DNA of 64,000 nt from Thalassotalea_F euphylliae (GTDB lineage Bacteria > Pseudomonadota > Gammaproteobacteria > Enterobacterales > Alteromonadaceae): the NCBI RefSeq assembly GCF_042682785.1, contig NZ_JBHUIB010000012.1, positions 558,001-622,000 on the forward strand, written 5' to 3'. Under the pieces are notes generated by a model that was given only the letters and a program-made list of their open reading frames with translations, had not been told where the DNA came from and did no database searches. Every line of letters starts with the position of its first letter. The first letter of the stretch is position 1. A program made the position numbers and the translations under genes. This document shows positions 9,128 to 17,971 of this stretch, in pieces.

Positions 9128-9208
9128 TCAAGAAGCAACAACAAACCGTCCGCGCGCAGTTAAGGCGAGGAGGAGGTTAATAATAATTGTTACTGTTGCG
9201 TTCAACAC
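9128..9208 (-). CDS. leuL: leu leader peptide (26 residues)
   Basis: A GTG-started ORF of 26 codons reads M-L-N-A-T-V-T-I-I-I-N-L-L-L-A-L-T-A-R, then GRFVVAS and a stop. It contains three successive CTC leucine codons, a further TTA leucine codon shortly after, and three consecutive ATT isoleucine codons. The tail ...RGRFV resembles the RGRPV of the E. coli leu leader. GGA lies nine bases before the GTG; a TTG one codon later is an alternative start. The ORF ends about 30 bases before the attenuator hairpin. Ribosome stalling at the leucine codons when charged tRNA-Leu is scarce would favour read-through into leuA. The isoleucine run might add sensitivity to isoleucine supply, but that is inference. 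Confidence 0.82.
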   Translation of the reverse strand: MLNATVTIIINLLLALTARGRFVVAS

Positions 9209-9241
9209 AGAAAAAAGTCCGATTAATTTGTCTGCCACTAT

Positions 9242-9270
9242 TAGTAGCGTATTGCTAGGAACAAAGTCAA
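9242..9270 (-). promoter_or_regulatory. Possible leu operon promoter
   Basis: On the minus strand TTGACT (9270-9265) resembles a sigma-70 -35 box and sits upstream of the leader ORF. At 17-18 bases spacing the -10 candidate is poor (CTACTA or TACTAA). The placement before leuL is right, but the -10 match is weak. Confidence 0.35.
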
Positions 9271-9304
9271 CGGTTAATTTTGGTTAATTAATAACTAACT
9301 GACC

Positions 9305-11134
9305 TTACTTAGAAAATTTCACCATATCAGACAACACACCATTGAGTAGTTTTTTATTTAACTCTGCATCGCTGATGGCTTTGTAGTTACCATCACGTAC
9401 TTGGAAGTTCCCCCAACGATCAATTTCATACAGGGTATCGCCGGTTTTTATCGCATAGTAATGGTTGCGACCAAGCAGAATAGGGCGATCTTCGACACCA
9501 TTTGAAAACATAGAATGGCCAATGCTGTATTCTTGCATTGAGCTGTCACAGCCCAATACCTTTGTCATTAGTGTCGGTACAACGTCGAAATGCGAGGTGA
9601 CATACTGAGCTTTTTGGGGAGCTTTATCGGGCCAATACACAACCATTGGAACAGCGGTTTGATGCCAAGAGTAATTGCTATTATGCCCCCAAAAGCCCAG
9701 ACCATTTTCATTAAATTCTTTGCCATGATCACCTGTAATAATAACGATAGTGTTGTCCAAATAAGGTTCAATTTCTGCTAATGCTTCACCAATTAGCATG
9801 TCATTGAAATGAAGGGCGTTTTTATACAAGTTTAGGAACGGAGTCGCGTCATAATCATCATCCAGAGCCATAAAGTCTGGCTCTTCTAGAGTCGGCGAAA
9901 AGGGCTTTTCATAATCATCTGGCAGTGAGAATCCATGCGCAGCATCAAGCATGATAAGGCTAAATTTAGGCTGTCTATTGTTGGTACTTTGATACCAGAT
10001 TTTGAAGTCATTGATAGCATCTTTATCGCGTTGCCAGGGGGTATCACCGTCTGATGTTAACCGCAGGTTTTTGATATCCCGATACAAGGTCAGATCAAAC
10101 TCCGGCATTGTCAGCTTTGCGCTGGAGAATATTTGCGATTGATAGCCTCTATGGTTGAGCGCTTGAATTAATGCCGGGCCTTTTTGATTTTCAAGCATCA
10201 CATCCCAGTAATTACCCGGTATGCCATAAAGTAAAGAGAACATCCCATGACGTGTGTTATTACTGCCGCTAAAGTGATTTGTGAAGTTACTGCTGTGCTC
10301 AGCAAAATGTGAAACGTTTGGTGTTACTTCAGGAGTCATCATATCTGCACGCCAGGAATCGACCACTATCATGATGATGTCCGGTCTTTCTGCAACCTCT
10401 TGGAAATTAAGAGGAGATAACGGGTAATTCACCCCCTTACTGCGCTTCTTACCCGCCAATTTTTGTTGCATTTTTGCCGCTTCAATATCTAACACCCCAA
10501 TTTTGGCGAAAAATGATTTTGCCGTGGTAGGGAAAGACAAAGGTAAATAGCTGCGTTGCAGTGTTACATCGCTTTCAAATGTGGCGTCAGCATAAGCAAA
10601 TAACGCATGCCCAGATAACAACGAAACAATCATAGCTTTGGCGAGATTGGCTTTTCGTAACCCATTGAAGGGATTTAATGATGCTAATTTTAGGAATATC
10701 GCTTGTATGGCGATGAGGGCTGCAATAACAGTTATTATTTTCAACCACATCATCAGCGGAAATGAGATAACCTCATCTCCGCCAGCGAAAAAGAATTCGA
10801 CGACCATGCCATTCAAATGAAATCTATATTGCTGATAGACAAAGGTATCTGTTAGCAGAAGGGCGCTGCTTAGGCCAAATAGGGTAAAACTTATCCACCA
10901 CTTTTTAGACGTATCATGGGTTGTTTTAGCTAGCCACCATACTACTGTGGCTACAACGGCGACCAGTAATCCTAAATGGCCTAGAGAATAGATAAAGGCA
11001 AAAGATTTCCCTAAAATAGTATCGCTGCCATCGTGAGCTTGGTAATAACGGTTAGCAATGAGTAACGCAAACAAAAAGTTTAGGAATACGAATGGCGCAT
11101 AATAACGTGAGAATGATGTATTGAGTAATCGCAT
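9305..11134 (-). CDS. YejM/PbgA-type inner-membrane sulfatase-fold protein (DUF3413)
   Basis: The protein is about 609 residues from the ATG at 11134, which has AGGA five bases upstream; an in-frame TTG at 11149 is less likely. Residues 1-170 hold about five transmembrane helices in the DUF3413 arrangement (RYYAPFVFLNFLFALLIANRYY onward). The rest is a periplasmic alkaline-phosphatase/sulfatase fold with PDIIMIVVDSWRADMM, SGSNNTRHGMFSLLYG and IIITGDHGKEFNENGLGFWGHNS. In E. coli the homologue YejM (PbgA, LapC) senses periplasmic LPS and controls LpxC degradation through LapB, and is not thought to act as a sulfatase. The metal-site serine/cysteine of true sulfatases is not obvious here (NNTRHG). 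The gene stands alone next to the surface-polymer cluster. Confidence 0.85.
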   Translation of the reverse strand: MRLLNTSFSRYYAPFVFLNFLFALLIANRYYQAHDGSDTILGKSFAFIYSLGHLGLLVAVVATVVWWLAKTTHDTSKKWWISFTLFGLSSALLLTDTFVYQQYRFHLNGMVVEFFFAGGDEVISFPLMMWLKIITVIAALIAIQAIFLKLASLNPFNGLRKANLAKAMIVSLLSGHALFAYADATFESDVTLQRSYLPLSFPTTAKSFFAKIGVLDIEAAKMQQKLAGKKRSKGVNYPLSPLNFQEVAERPDIIMIVVDSWRADMMTPEVTPNVSHFAEHSSNFTNHFSGSNNTRHGMFSLLYGIPGNYWDVMLENQKGPALIQALNHRGYQSQIFSSAKLTMPEFDLTLYRDIKNLRLTSDGDTPWQRDKDAINDFKIWYQSTNNRQPKFSLIMLDAAHGFSLPDDYEKPFSPTLEEPDFMALDDDYDATPFLNLYKNALHFNDMLIGEALAEIEPYLDNTIVIITGDHGKEFNENGLGFWGHNSNYSWHQTAVPMVVYWPDKAPQKAQYVTSHFDVVPTLMTKVLGCDSSMQEYSIGHSMFSNGVEDRPILLGRNHYYAIKTGDTLYEIDRWGNFQVRDGNYKAISDAELNKKLLNGVLSDMVKFSK

Positions 11135-11302
11135 AATTATCCTTAACAACAGCGAAGACAGATAAACACAATATTTTTCATTGATTTGTCGAAAAGTTAA
11201 TCAATAAAACGTAATACCCATTCTTGCTATGTGACGAAAATATGTCAAATGGATTACAATCACCACTTTGTAAATACACCTTCATCCTGACAAAATATTG
11301 AT

Positions 11303-12343
11303 ATGCCAGCTAAAAAGTTTCTTTTATACATATCCCAAAACTATTCTTTCGCTATTCTGAGGCCTTTGCAGGCCGCTATATTAGCGCGCGGTGATGAAGT
11401 GAAATGGTTCGTCAAAGGCAACGATGTCAATATGTCTTATTTTGACGAGAATGAGCTGCGATTGGCAACCGTGGATGACATTTTTAATTATCAGCCGGAT
11501 GCCATTTTTGTACCAGGAAACTTAGTGCCCAGTTTTCTCCCTGGCCTAAAAGTCGCTGTATTTCATGGATTTAACGTTGAAAAACGTTCAGATAGCCGAG
11601 GACATTTTAATATTCGCGGCTGCTTTGATATGTATTGTACTCAAGGACCCAATACGACCGGGCCTTTTCAATCGCTTGCCGATGAACACAAATTTTTTAG
11701 TGTGGCAGAAACTGGCTGGCCAGCCATTGATCCGCTCTATGACTTCGTCCCTACGGAACAGGCTAAACCGACTATTTTGTTGTGTTCGACTTTTTCGAAA
11801 CAATTGACCTGTGCTCCACACTTATTTGAGCAAGTTAAGCAGTTAAGCGCTAGTGGTAGATGGAATTGGTTAGTTCAGTTTCACCCCAAAATGGAAAAAG
11901 CTATTGTTGAACAATATAAAAGTATTCAAAGCGAACACTTAACGTTTGTCGAGACAGATAATGTATTGCCATTGCTTCAGAAAGCCGACGTGATGGTATG
12001 TGACACTTCTTCTGTGCTGTTGATGTTCTTATTGCTATCTAAACCGGTTGTTACCTTTAAGAACTCGAATTCCAAAAATTATTTGATTGATTTTGATGTG
12101 CCTAGTGAGCTTGAAGCACACATCGAAACGGCATTATCTAAGCCAGACGAATTGATGCAAAATATCGAATATTTCCGTGAGCAAACGCATCCTTACACAG
12201 ACGGAAAGTCCGCGCATCGCGTTCTTGCTGCGGTTGATGAGAGGCTATCAGGGGTGAACAACCCCGTAAAATCTAAACCGCTTAATTTCATTAGAGAAAT
12301 GAAAATGAGGAAAAGTTTAGGATATTGGAAATTCTGGTCATAA
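11303..12343 (+). CDS. CDP-glycerol glycerophosphotransferase-like protein (TagB/SpsB type)
   Basis: This 346-residue protein has no signal peptide or clear membrane helix. It resembles the CDP-glycerol poly(glycerophosphate) glycerophosphotransferase superfamily: a GT-B-like layout with a FHGFNVEKR motif, a central ILLCSTFSK strand, LVQFHPKME (the conserved KPHP-like block) and ADVMVCDTSSVLLMFLLLSKPVVTF, which matches the SDxSS/SDYSS nucleotide-binding segment. Family members transfer glycerol-phosphate or ribitol-phosphate from a CDP-activated donor to a growing polymer at the cytoplasmic membrane face. It is divergent from the YejM-like gene and convergent with the wzi-like gene. A CDP-glycerol-forming enzyme is encoded close by. 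The exact acceptor and donor are not known. Confidence 0.7.
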   Translation: MPAKKFLLYISQNYSFAILRPLQAAILARGDEVKWFVKGNDVNMSYFDENELRLATVDDIFNYQPDAIFVPGNLVPSFLPGLKVAVFHGFNVEKRSDSRGHFNIRGCFDMYCTQGPNTTGPFQSLADEHKFFSVAETGWPAIDPLYDFVPTEQAKPTILLCSTFSKQLTCAPHLFEQVKQLSASGRWNWLVQFHPKMEKAIVEQYKSIQSEHLTFVETDNVLPLLQKADVMVCDTSSVLLMFLLLSKPVVTFKNSNSKNYLIDFDVPSELEAHIETALSKPDELMQNIEYFREQTHPYTDGKSAHRVLAAVDERLSGVNNPVKSKPLNFIREMKMRKSLGYWKFWS

Positions 12344-12369
12344 AAAACGAGGCTATAACCTCGTTTTTT
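12342..12369. terminator. Bidirectional terminator
   Basis: An 11-base-pair inverted repeat (AAAAAACGAGG / CCTCGTTTTTT, six-base loop) lies between the convergent glycerophosphotransferase and wzi-like genes. The flanking A and T tracts make it a Rho-independent terminator for both strands. Confidence 0.85.
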
Positions 12370-12393
12370 AATCTGCTTGATACCTCGCGGTTA

Positions 12394-13932
12394 TCACAGG
12401 TTGTACTCAATATTCACAAACAATGTCATATCGGTGTCATCGTCTATATCATTGTCAAAAGTTGATTCGCTAATACTACCGCCAAACGTATAGCGCCAAC
12501 GCTGATAACTATATTGTATTTTGCCTGACAACATTAGCATGTTTTCCGCGATTGGCGTCAACGTGTTACCAATCAGTGGATCTTCTGGTGCTTTGTCACT
12601 GTTGTCTTTATTAAGTTGTAACCAGCGGAACTTGGTTTCGAAAGCTAGGTTATTTTGCACTTGCGAAATAGCGCCGAATACTACACTAGTCGCATCATTC
12701 TCATACAAACTGCCAATTGTTCTGCCGTTATATCGCATACCCGTTTTATAGATATGATGCTCGTAATAGCAGTCCCCGATTGAGGAGGTACCATCACCAT
12801 TGCCACCATCTCTGCAGGTTGCATACGTATCTGTCCATTCAACAAATAAGCGCCAATGGCGGTCGAGGAAGTTAGCCCTTGTATCAATTCCACCTTGGTA
12901 GCGCTCCTCACCGAGAATACTTAAGCCACCTTTGCTATCGCCATCTTCCGCAAACGACGTAAAATATAGCGATAAAGGATGATTGAAAAGGGACGTCGAA
13001 TAACGAATATCATAGCCAGCCATTTGGTTACCGGGTTCTTCACCGTCAGCACACTCTTCTTCTGAAGGGCCAACACCACCACAGTTATCTAAACCAGCTA
13101 GCACATCCCAAAATGTATCAAGCCCCTTTGGACGGCCATCACCTGCCCACTGTGCTAAACGTGTGAGACCTATTTCCCAGTTTGGTGCGGGTTTAAAGTT
13201 AAGTCTAAAGCCCCACAGCAGTGTATCTTCGACAACACGGTCATCATCCATTACCCCCATAAAGGTGGTAACTGTCCATGGAATGTCATGCGAGGTAAAC
13301 GGAATAGTCATAGGTTCCGCTGATTTACGCGACAATGCGAGTGCTGGCATAGGGCGGGCGTTATTGGTTAAGCTTAAACTTGTGTCCCAACCTGGCCCCC
13401 ACCAGCGATCTTGCATCCCAAATGACGCAACCCAATTACCCAAGTAAGCTGCAATATAACTGCCATCATAAGTGACTTTGTCGCCGTCACTAGGTGAGGC
13501 GTTAAAACGAGGCGAAAACTTAGCAGCAAAATGCTCGGTCATAAAACTCGTGTGCATTTGTATATTGCTTGCGTCACGATACGGATCGCCAAAACTGGTA
13601 AATCGCGCATCTTCGTTAGCGACGTTTAACTCTATACGTTTATAGCCTTTTTTAGCCATACGCAATTGCTGATTTACATAAGCAAATGCACTTAGCGCCT
13701 CGTCATCAAGTAAATGCGTTTTTGCCTTACGAAGATCTCTAGCAATATCATTCCACATTAAGGGAAATGTTGTGGTGGGCGTCGTGATAACATGTAAATC
13801 AGCCAAATGCTGAATGCTCTCTCGTAAGAAAATATCACTGGTATCTACCCAAGGTTCGCCTAAAGCAGAGGTGCTAGCCAGTAAAGAAGTAGCAAAAACT
13901 GCAGGCTTCAGTCTATGCAATACGCGTGTCAT
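12394..13932 (-). CDS. Wzi-family capsule assembly outer-membrane protein
   Basis: This 512-residue protein begins with a signal peptide (LKPAVFATSLLASTSALG, cleavage near residue 25). It has an early helical region (RESIQHLADLHVI...TTFPLMWNDIARDL) typical of Wzi, then many alternating beta strands ending in an aromatic-rich final strand (MTLFVNIEYNL), as expected of an outer-membrane barrel. The central DRWWGPGWDTSLSLTNNARPMPALALSRKSAEP block is a family hallmark. Wzi proteins act as outer-membrane lectins that help attach capsular polysaccharide to the cell surface. A good ribosome binding site (AAGGA) precedes the ATG. It is twelve bases downstream of the tagD-like gene on the same strand, so the pair is probably one operon that builds and anchors a surface polymer. 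Confidence 0.85.
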   Translation of the reverse strand: MTRVLHRLKPAVFATSLLASTSALGEPWVDTSDIFLRESIQHLADLHVITTPTTTFPLMWNDIARDLRKAKTHLLDDEALSAFAYVNQQLRMAKKGYKRIELNVANEDARFTSFGDPYRDASNIQMHTSFMTEHFAAKFSPRFNASPSDGDKVTYDGSYIAAYLGNWVASFGMQDRWWGPGWDTSLSLTNNARPMPALALSRKSAEPMTIPFTSHDIPWTVTTFMGVMDDDRVVEDTLLWGFRLNFKPAPNWEIGLTRLAQWAGDGRPKGLDTFWDVLAGLDNCGGVGPSEEECADGEEPGNQMAGYDIRYSTSLFNHPLSLYFTSFAEDGDSKGGLSILGEERYQGGIDTRANFLDRHWRLFVEWTDTYATCRDGGNGDGTSSIGDCYYEHHIYKTGMRYNGRTIGSLYENDATSVVFGAISQVQNNLAFETKFRWLQLNKDNSDKAPEDPLIGNTLTPIAENMLMLSGKIQYSYQRWRYTFGGSISESTFDNDIDDDTDMTLFVNIEYNL

Positions 13933-13944
13933 AACTGTCCTTGT

Positions 13945-14364
13945 TTATTTCACTAAATCGCCAAGGGCTTTACGTAATATTGTGCTTGAAGTATGTGTGG
14001 TATATGGGAAGTAGAGGATCTCGACACCAACTTTACCAAACTCTTCTTCTATCTTGTTCCACTTTTCTGTGCCTTTCCAATCGTCACCGACAAACATTCG
14101 GTCAAACTTGAGATTGTTCCAAGCTTCCATTTTATCGTAACTTGTTTGAGGAACGACTTCGTCGACAAACTTGATTGCTTCGACTATTTCCATACGTTCT
14201 GCAAATGGAATAATAGGTTGCTTGTTTTTTGCCTTCATCGACAATTCGTCGCTGGTTACGCCTACGATTAAGTAATCACATTCAAGTTTCGCGCGTTTTA
14301 AAACGTTTAAATGACCAATGTGAAACATATCGAACACACCAGTTGTGTAACCAATTTTTTTCAT
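13945..14364 (-). CDS. Glycerol-3-phosphate cytidylyltransferase-like protein (TagD type)
   Basis: This 139-residue protein has the cytidylyltransferase fold: GYTTGVFDMFHIGHLNVLKRAK (HxGH at about 17-20), DYLIVGVTSDEL, and FVGDDWKGTEKW, followed by HTSSTILRK, corresponding to the RTxGISTT/ISSTxIR motif. TagD-type enzymes make CDP-glycerol from CTP and glycerol-3-phosphate. Adenylyltransferases for sugars share the fold, but the length, FDMFHIGHL and adjacent glycerophosphotransferase-like genes favour CDP-glycerol synthesis. It sits between the wzi-like gene and a second glycerophosphotransferase-like gene, all on the minus strand. Confidence 0.85.
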   Translation of the reverse strand: MKKIGYTTGVFDMFHIGHLNVLKRAKLECDYLIVGVTSDELSMKAKNKQPIIPFAERMEIVEAIKFVDEVVPQTSYDKMEAWNNLKFDRMFVGDDWKGTEKWNKIEEEFGKVGVEILYFPYTTHTSSTILRKALGDLVK

Positions 14365-14431
14365 GATTTACCTTTTGAAAATGACGTGATTGACGGTAGG
14401 CACCGCTTTTTCGGCAAGTGTAACATAGCGA

Positions 14432-15493
14432 TCAATGGCTGAGTAGATACTCAACAATGCGCTTACTTGCTTTGCCATCAAGTTTGCCAGCCAATTTCTC
14501 AGTAAACGCTAAACGAACGGACTCTAGCTGTGCCGGATTTTGATAATGACTATCAACGAGCTGCTTTAAATGTTTGTATGATTTTGCGTGGGCAGCAATA
14601 TCGGCATATTCACCATAATCTTGATCCATGCGCTTTTTAAAGCGATAGCTAAGAGGACCTCGGTAACTCCATCTAAGCTTTAAAAAGTCACACCATATAA
14701 CCGGTTTATTCAGTGCAGCAAATTCGAATAGCGCTGATGATGCATCACTGATTAGCAAGTCGGCTGATGCTAAAAAAGGAACAAGTGAATAGTCTTCTAC
14801 TTTAGCTAGGTAGACGTTTTCGTAGTTCGCCCAATGCGTTAATAATTGCTGCTGTTTGCGATACTTTTCTTTAGCTACAGAAAAGTAATGAGGTTTTATT
14901 AGTATATTGTACTCAGCAAACTCTGTTGGCCAGTGTTTTGGAAAGCGCTCGATACTACTAGGATAAAACGTTGGCGCATATACGATGGTTGGCTTGCTGG
15001 GATCTAGACCAAGTGAACTTAGGTCGAAGCCTGCTCCTTCTTGGTTGATAATCGGGTCAAGCTTACAAAAACCCACATCAACAAAAGTGTCATTCGGATA
15101 CATGTCATTGAACCTTGCGGTGCGATATGCGCCCTCAACAAACCGCACAGTGGTTGGTGTATCAGACTTAGTGTAGTAACTTGCCTTTGGGCCTATACCA
15201 TGACCAAGCTGTACGGATTTGCTCACAGTATGCACTTGGTCTAGGTGTGGATAGGAATTGGCAAAGAAAACCCAATCTGCTTTTTGCTCTAAATAATATT
15301 CAGTTGCTTGCTGCTGATTGTCTACCCATATAGCATCCAAGTTCTCTGCTTCAATAATTCCCTTAATGACCTGATCATGAATGTCATGATAAAACACGAA
15401 ACTCGCTGAACCGTTTTGGCGCTTTAATTCTTTATAAACAGGCAAGTATTGAGGCAAGTAGTAAAGGTGTAAAACGTCAAAAATAATATGCAT
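14432..15493 (-). CDS. CDP-glycerol glycerophosphotransferase family protein
   Basis: This 353-residue cytoplasmic protein is a second member of the TagB/TagF-like family. Visible landmarks are QLGHGIGPKASYY (the HG motif near the donor site), TIVYAPTFYPSS, YNILIKPHYFS (the KPH block) and FLASADLLISDASSALFEFAALNKPVIWCD (the SDxSSxxFEF block), all typical. It should transfer glycerol-phosphate from CDP-glycerol, perhaps to a lipid-linked or LPS-type acceptor. It is 67 bases upstream of the tagD-like gene on the same strand, so precursor synthesis, transfer and surface anchoring (wzi) follow in one direction. The acceptor is unknown. Confidence 0.78.
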   Translation of the reverse strand: MHIIFDVLHLYYLPQYLPVYKELKRQNGSASFVFYHDIHDQVIKGIIEAENLDAIWVDNQQQATEYYLEQKADWVFFANSYPHLDQVHTVSKSVQLGHGIGPKASYYTKSDTPTTVRFVEGAYRTARFNDMYPNDTFVDVGFCKLDPIINQEGAGFDLSSLGLDPSKPTIVYAPTFYPSSIERFPKHWPTEFAEYNILIKPHYFSVAKEKYRKQQQLLTHWANYENVYLAKVEDYSLVPFLASADLLISDASSALFEFAALNKPVIWCDFLKLRWSYRGPLSYRFKKRMDQDYGEYADIAAHAKSYKHLKQLVDSHYQNPAQLESVRLAFTEKLAGKLDGKASKRIVEYLLSH

Positions 15494-15554
15494 AGTGTGA
15501 TTAACAGGTAATTCGAAAAATTGAATGATAGCACAGCTTTAATGCGCTATAGAT

Positions 15555-15583
15555 ATAAAAAAGCCCTGCAATAGCAGGGCTTT
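15555..15583 (-). terminator. Terminator after ygiM-like gene
   Basis: On the minus strand a ten-base-pair stem (AAAGCCCTGC paired with GCAGGGCTTT, four-base loop) runs into a T tract just after the ygiM-like stop codon. Confidence 0.8.
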
Positions 15584-15598
15584 CTGGGGTAATAACGT

Positions 15599-16198
15599 TT
15601 AGGTCCAACTGTCCATTGACGACTTTTTACGACCACCTAATTTAGGTAATAAAATGCCTAACAAAATACCTATACACATTACAATGGCACCATTAAAGAA
15701 CCATTCTTTTTTGATATCCATGTCATGACTTGCCACTTTAGCTTCTGCAGAAGCGAGATCTTTTTTCAGCGTTGCAAGTTCATTACTTAACCGCTCAACG
15801 TTTGCATTAGCATTTGCTAACTCATTGTTAGATGTACTGATTTGGCTTTGCAGTGAAGATTCACGTTCATTCGTTGTCGCTAATTGACCATTCAATTCAG
15901 CGACGACATGACGTAAACCTGGCTTTGTTGATACAAATTTGCTTTCAACCCAAGCTGTGCGGTCTTTGTCGTCAATTATTTGTGTGTATTCGTTGCGTGC
16001 TTCGCCAGTGAGTTTTACCTGTGTACCTGCCGTAATACTGCCAACAATTCGGTAATTGGTACCAGCACCCGCATGCATGTATATGAATAATTCATCTGAG
16101 ATAAAACCGTCGTCGAAGTTAGCTTCAGCTTCCTGCGCGCCAGCTTGAATAGAAATGCTTGCTAACGCTAACGCCAATAAGTGCGCTAATTTCCTCAT
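15599..16198 (-). CDS. ygiM: SH3-domain membrane protein, YgiM family
   Basis: The protein is about 199 residues from the ATG at 16198. An in-frame ATG at 16219 adds seven residues ahead of the signal peptide and is less likely. It has a signal peptide (MRKLAHLLALALASISIQAGA), a bacterial SH3 domain (SDELFIYMHAGAGTNYRIVGSITAGTQVKLTG...WVESKFVS, about 40-95), a coiled coil (about 100-160) and a C-terminal transmembrane helix (GAIVMCIGILLGILLPKLGG) with a basic tail. This is the TIGR04211/YgiM layout: SH3 and coiled coil in the periplasm, anchored by the C-terminal helix. The function is not established. It is divergent from the CYTH/CHAD gene (ygiF); in E. coli ygiM lies near cca. Confidence 0.85.
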   Translation of the reverse strand: MRKLAHLLALALASISIQAGAQEAEANFDDGFISDELFIYMHAGAGTNYRIVGSITAGTQVKLTGEARNEYTQIIDDKDRTAWVESKFVSTKPGLRHVVAELNGQLATTNERESSLQSQISTSNNELANANANVERLSNELATLKKDLASAEAKVASHDMDIKKEWFFNGAIVMCIGILLGILLPKLGGRKKSSMDSWT

Positions 16199-16400
16199 GA
16201 GATAACCAATTGAAAACATAATTAGAATTTATGTTTCCGATATTAGGGCTTTGTGGCGTTAGGTGCAATAGCACATCAGGAAAATTAACTGGTTGATGAC
16301 TATTTAAATTGTAAAATAACTTGCTTGTTAAAATTGGCTTTTGTAATCTGTTTTTCTGGTTTCTAATTAGGTCCGGGTAATCGTTAACCTGCGACATCAA

Positions 16401-17939
16401 ATGTCTACTGAAATAGAGCTTAAATATCTAGTTGCCGACTTGGACGTCGCTGATAGATTTACCGCGTTATTAACTGACAAACAGTTACTGCATACCCATA
16501 CCACTCGCCATTTATCTAATACCTATTTCGACACGCAAGCACGCTCGTTGAGATCATTTGATATGGGTCTTAGAGTCCGTCGTGTTGGTGATTACACAGA
16601 ACAAACCATAAAAACAGCCGGCACCACGATTGGTGGATTGCATCAACGTCCAGAGTACAATGTAGAAATCGATGATACATTTCCTACATTGTCTTTATTT
16701 CCCAGTGAAATCTGGCCGGAAAATGCCAGTGTCGAGGACTTACAAAAAGAGTTAGTATCTGTGTTTAGTACCAACTTCACTCGCGAATGCTGGCAAGTGA
16801 TTATTGGTGACTCTGAAATAGAGGTAGCATATGACCACGGTAAAATTGAATCGCAAGGTCAGACTCTTGATATCAATGAAATAGAGCTTGAACTGGTAAA
16901 AGGTGAGCGTGACGCTATTTTTACCTTGGCAGAATTGTTAATTGATCGCTTTAATGTGACTGCGGGTACAGAGAGTAAAGCGGCAAGAGGCTACAAACTT
17001 TGGCAGCAAGGATTAGTCGAAGAGGATGAAAGTACCCAAGAAAGCCAAACTTTTTCTGATTCTCTAGACAACCGAGACATTGAACAGGTATCACTGAGTG
17101 CATCATTATCTGTTGAAAAAGCCATGCTTATTGGATTGGAACAAGGCTTACGCTCTTTGCAACAAGCAATCGCTAGTACAATACAAACCCCGACGTTACC
17201 TAATTTAAAATGCGTTTTTCAAGCGTTAACCTTTATTGATCATGGCTTTAGCTTACATCAAGAGCTTATTGAACAAGACAAATTTGATCGCTTTACCAGT
17301 CTTGTTAAAGAATCGATGGAGAGCTTTAGCTGGCTAGAAAGCGCTATTCACATCAATGATTTAACACTTCGCTCGGGCCATTATCGCAAGAAGCTTGAGT
17401 ACAGCAATCAACTTGTCAGTACTTTAAAACTAGAGCGGAGCCGCTTTCCCAATGAACAAGAGATAAAGCAGCTGTTGTCTGGTAAGGTCATTAACTTACT
17501 GCAGTTAAAGTTACTCAAATTTATTCTGTCTCCTGTGGTTAAACCGTCAGAAAAGCCGAGAGTAATAGAAGATTTCTCTCGTTCAAATTTGGAGAAGAGC
17601 CTAAAGGCTTTAGTGTCGATTAGCGGCAATAAACACGAGTTAGATAGTCTCGAGTTCATTGTGATGCAGCACCATTTGTATTCGAGTTTATTGACGGGCA
17701 GTTGGTATGGCAGTTTATTCAATGGTGAACTAAGAGCTGAATATCGTCGCCAATGGCTTGATGTATTTTATGGTATCGAAGAGTTAGCAACCCTGTCTTT
17801 GCTTCAGCAACAGTTAAATGCTATCGATGCTATTCCTGACAAACTTGTTCGCTGGCTCGCTAATAAAATAGAAAACTTGGTTATGGTAATTAACCAGTCG
17901 TATCAATCAGCTATTCAGGTGGAACCATATTGGCGTTAA
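16401..17939 (+). CDS. ygiF: CYTH-CHAD domain triphosphatase (YgiF type)
   Basis: This 512-residue cytoplasmic protein begins with a CYTH domain: EIELKYLV (the ExExK metal and phosphate motif), then DTQARSLRSFDMGLRVRRVGD and EIELELVKG. A helical CHAD domain fills about residues 230-500, though its histidines are less regular than in polyphosphate-binding members. E. coli YgiF is an inorganic triphosphatase with this architecture, so hydrolysis of tripolyphosphate is the likely activity. In E. coli ygiF is followed directly by glnE; here about 7.8 kb separates them, holding the L,D-transpeptidase, the Lpp-like gene and the Yjf/PspA module. No strong ribosome binding site is seen at the ATG. 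Confidence 0.88.
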   Translation: MSTEIELKYLVADLDVADRFTALLTDKQLLHTHTTRHLSNTYFDTQARSLRSFDMGLRVRRVGDYTEQTIKTAGTTIGGLHQRPEYNVEIDDTFPTLSLFPSEIWPENASVEDLQKELVSVFSTNFTRECWQVIIGDSEIEVAYDHGKIESQGQTLDINEIELELVKGERDAIFTLAELLIDRFNVTAGTESKAARGYKLWQQGLVEEDESTQESQTFSDSLDNRDIEQVSLSASLSVEKAMLIGLEQGLRSLQQAIASTIQTPTLPNLKCVFQALTFIDHGFSLHQELIEQDKFDRFTSLVKESMESFSWLESAIHINDLTLRSGHYRKKLEYSNQLVSTLKLERSRFPNEQEIKQLLSGKVINLLQLKLLKFILSPVVKPSEKPRVIEDFSRSNLEKSLKALVSISGNKHELDSLEFIVMQHHLYSSLLTGSWYGSLFNGELRAEYRRQWLDVFYGIEELATLSLLQQQLNAIDAIPDKLVRWLANKIENLVMVINQSYQSAIQVEPYWR

Positions 17940-17971
17940 ATATCAGTTCCTACAACAAAAAGGCGAGCAGT

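Noticed and set aside
11233..11246. GACGAAAATATGTC as a fourth operator copy
   Set aside because: Only one half-site matches the GACATAATATGTC repeat.
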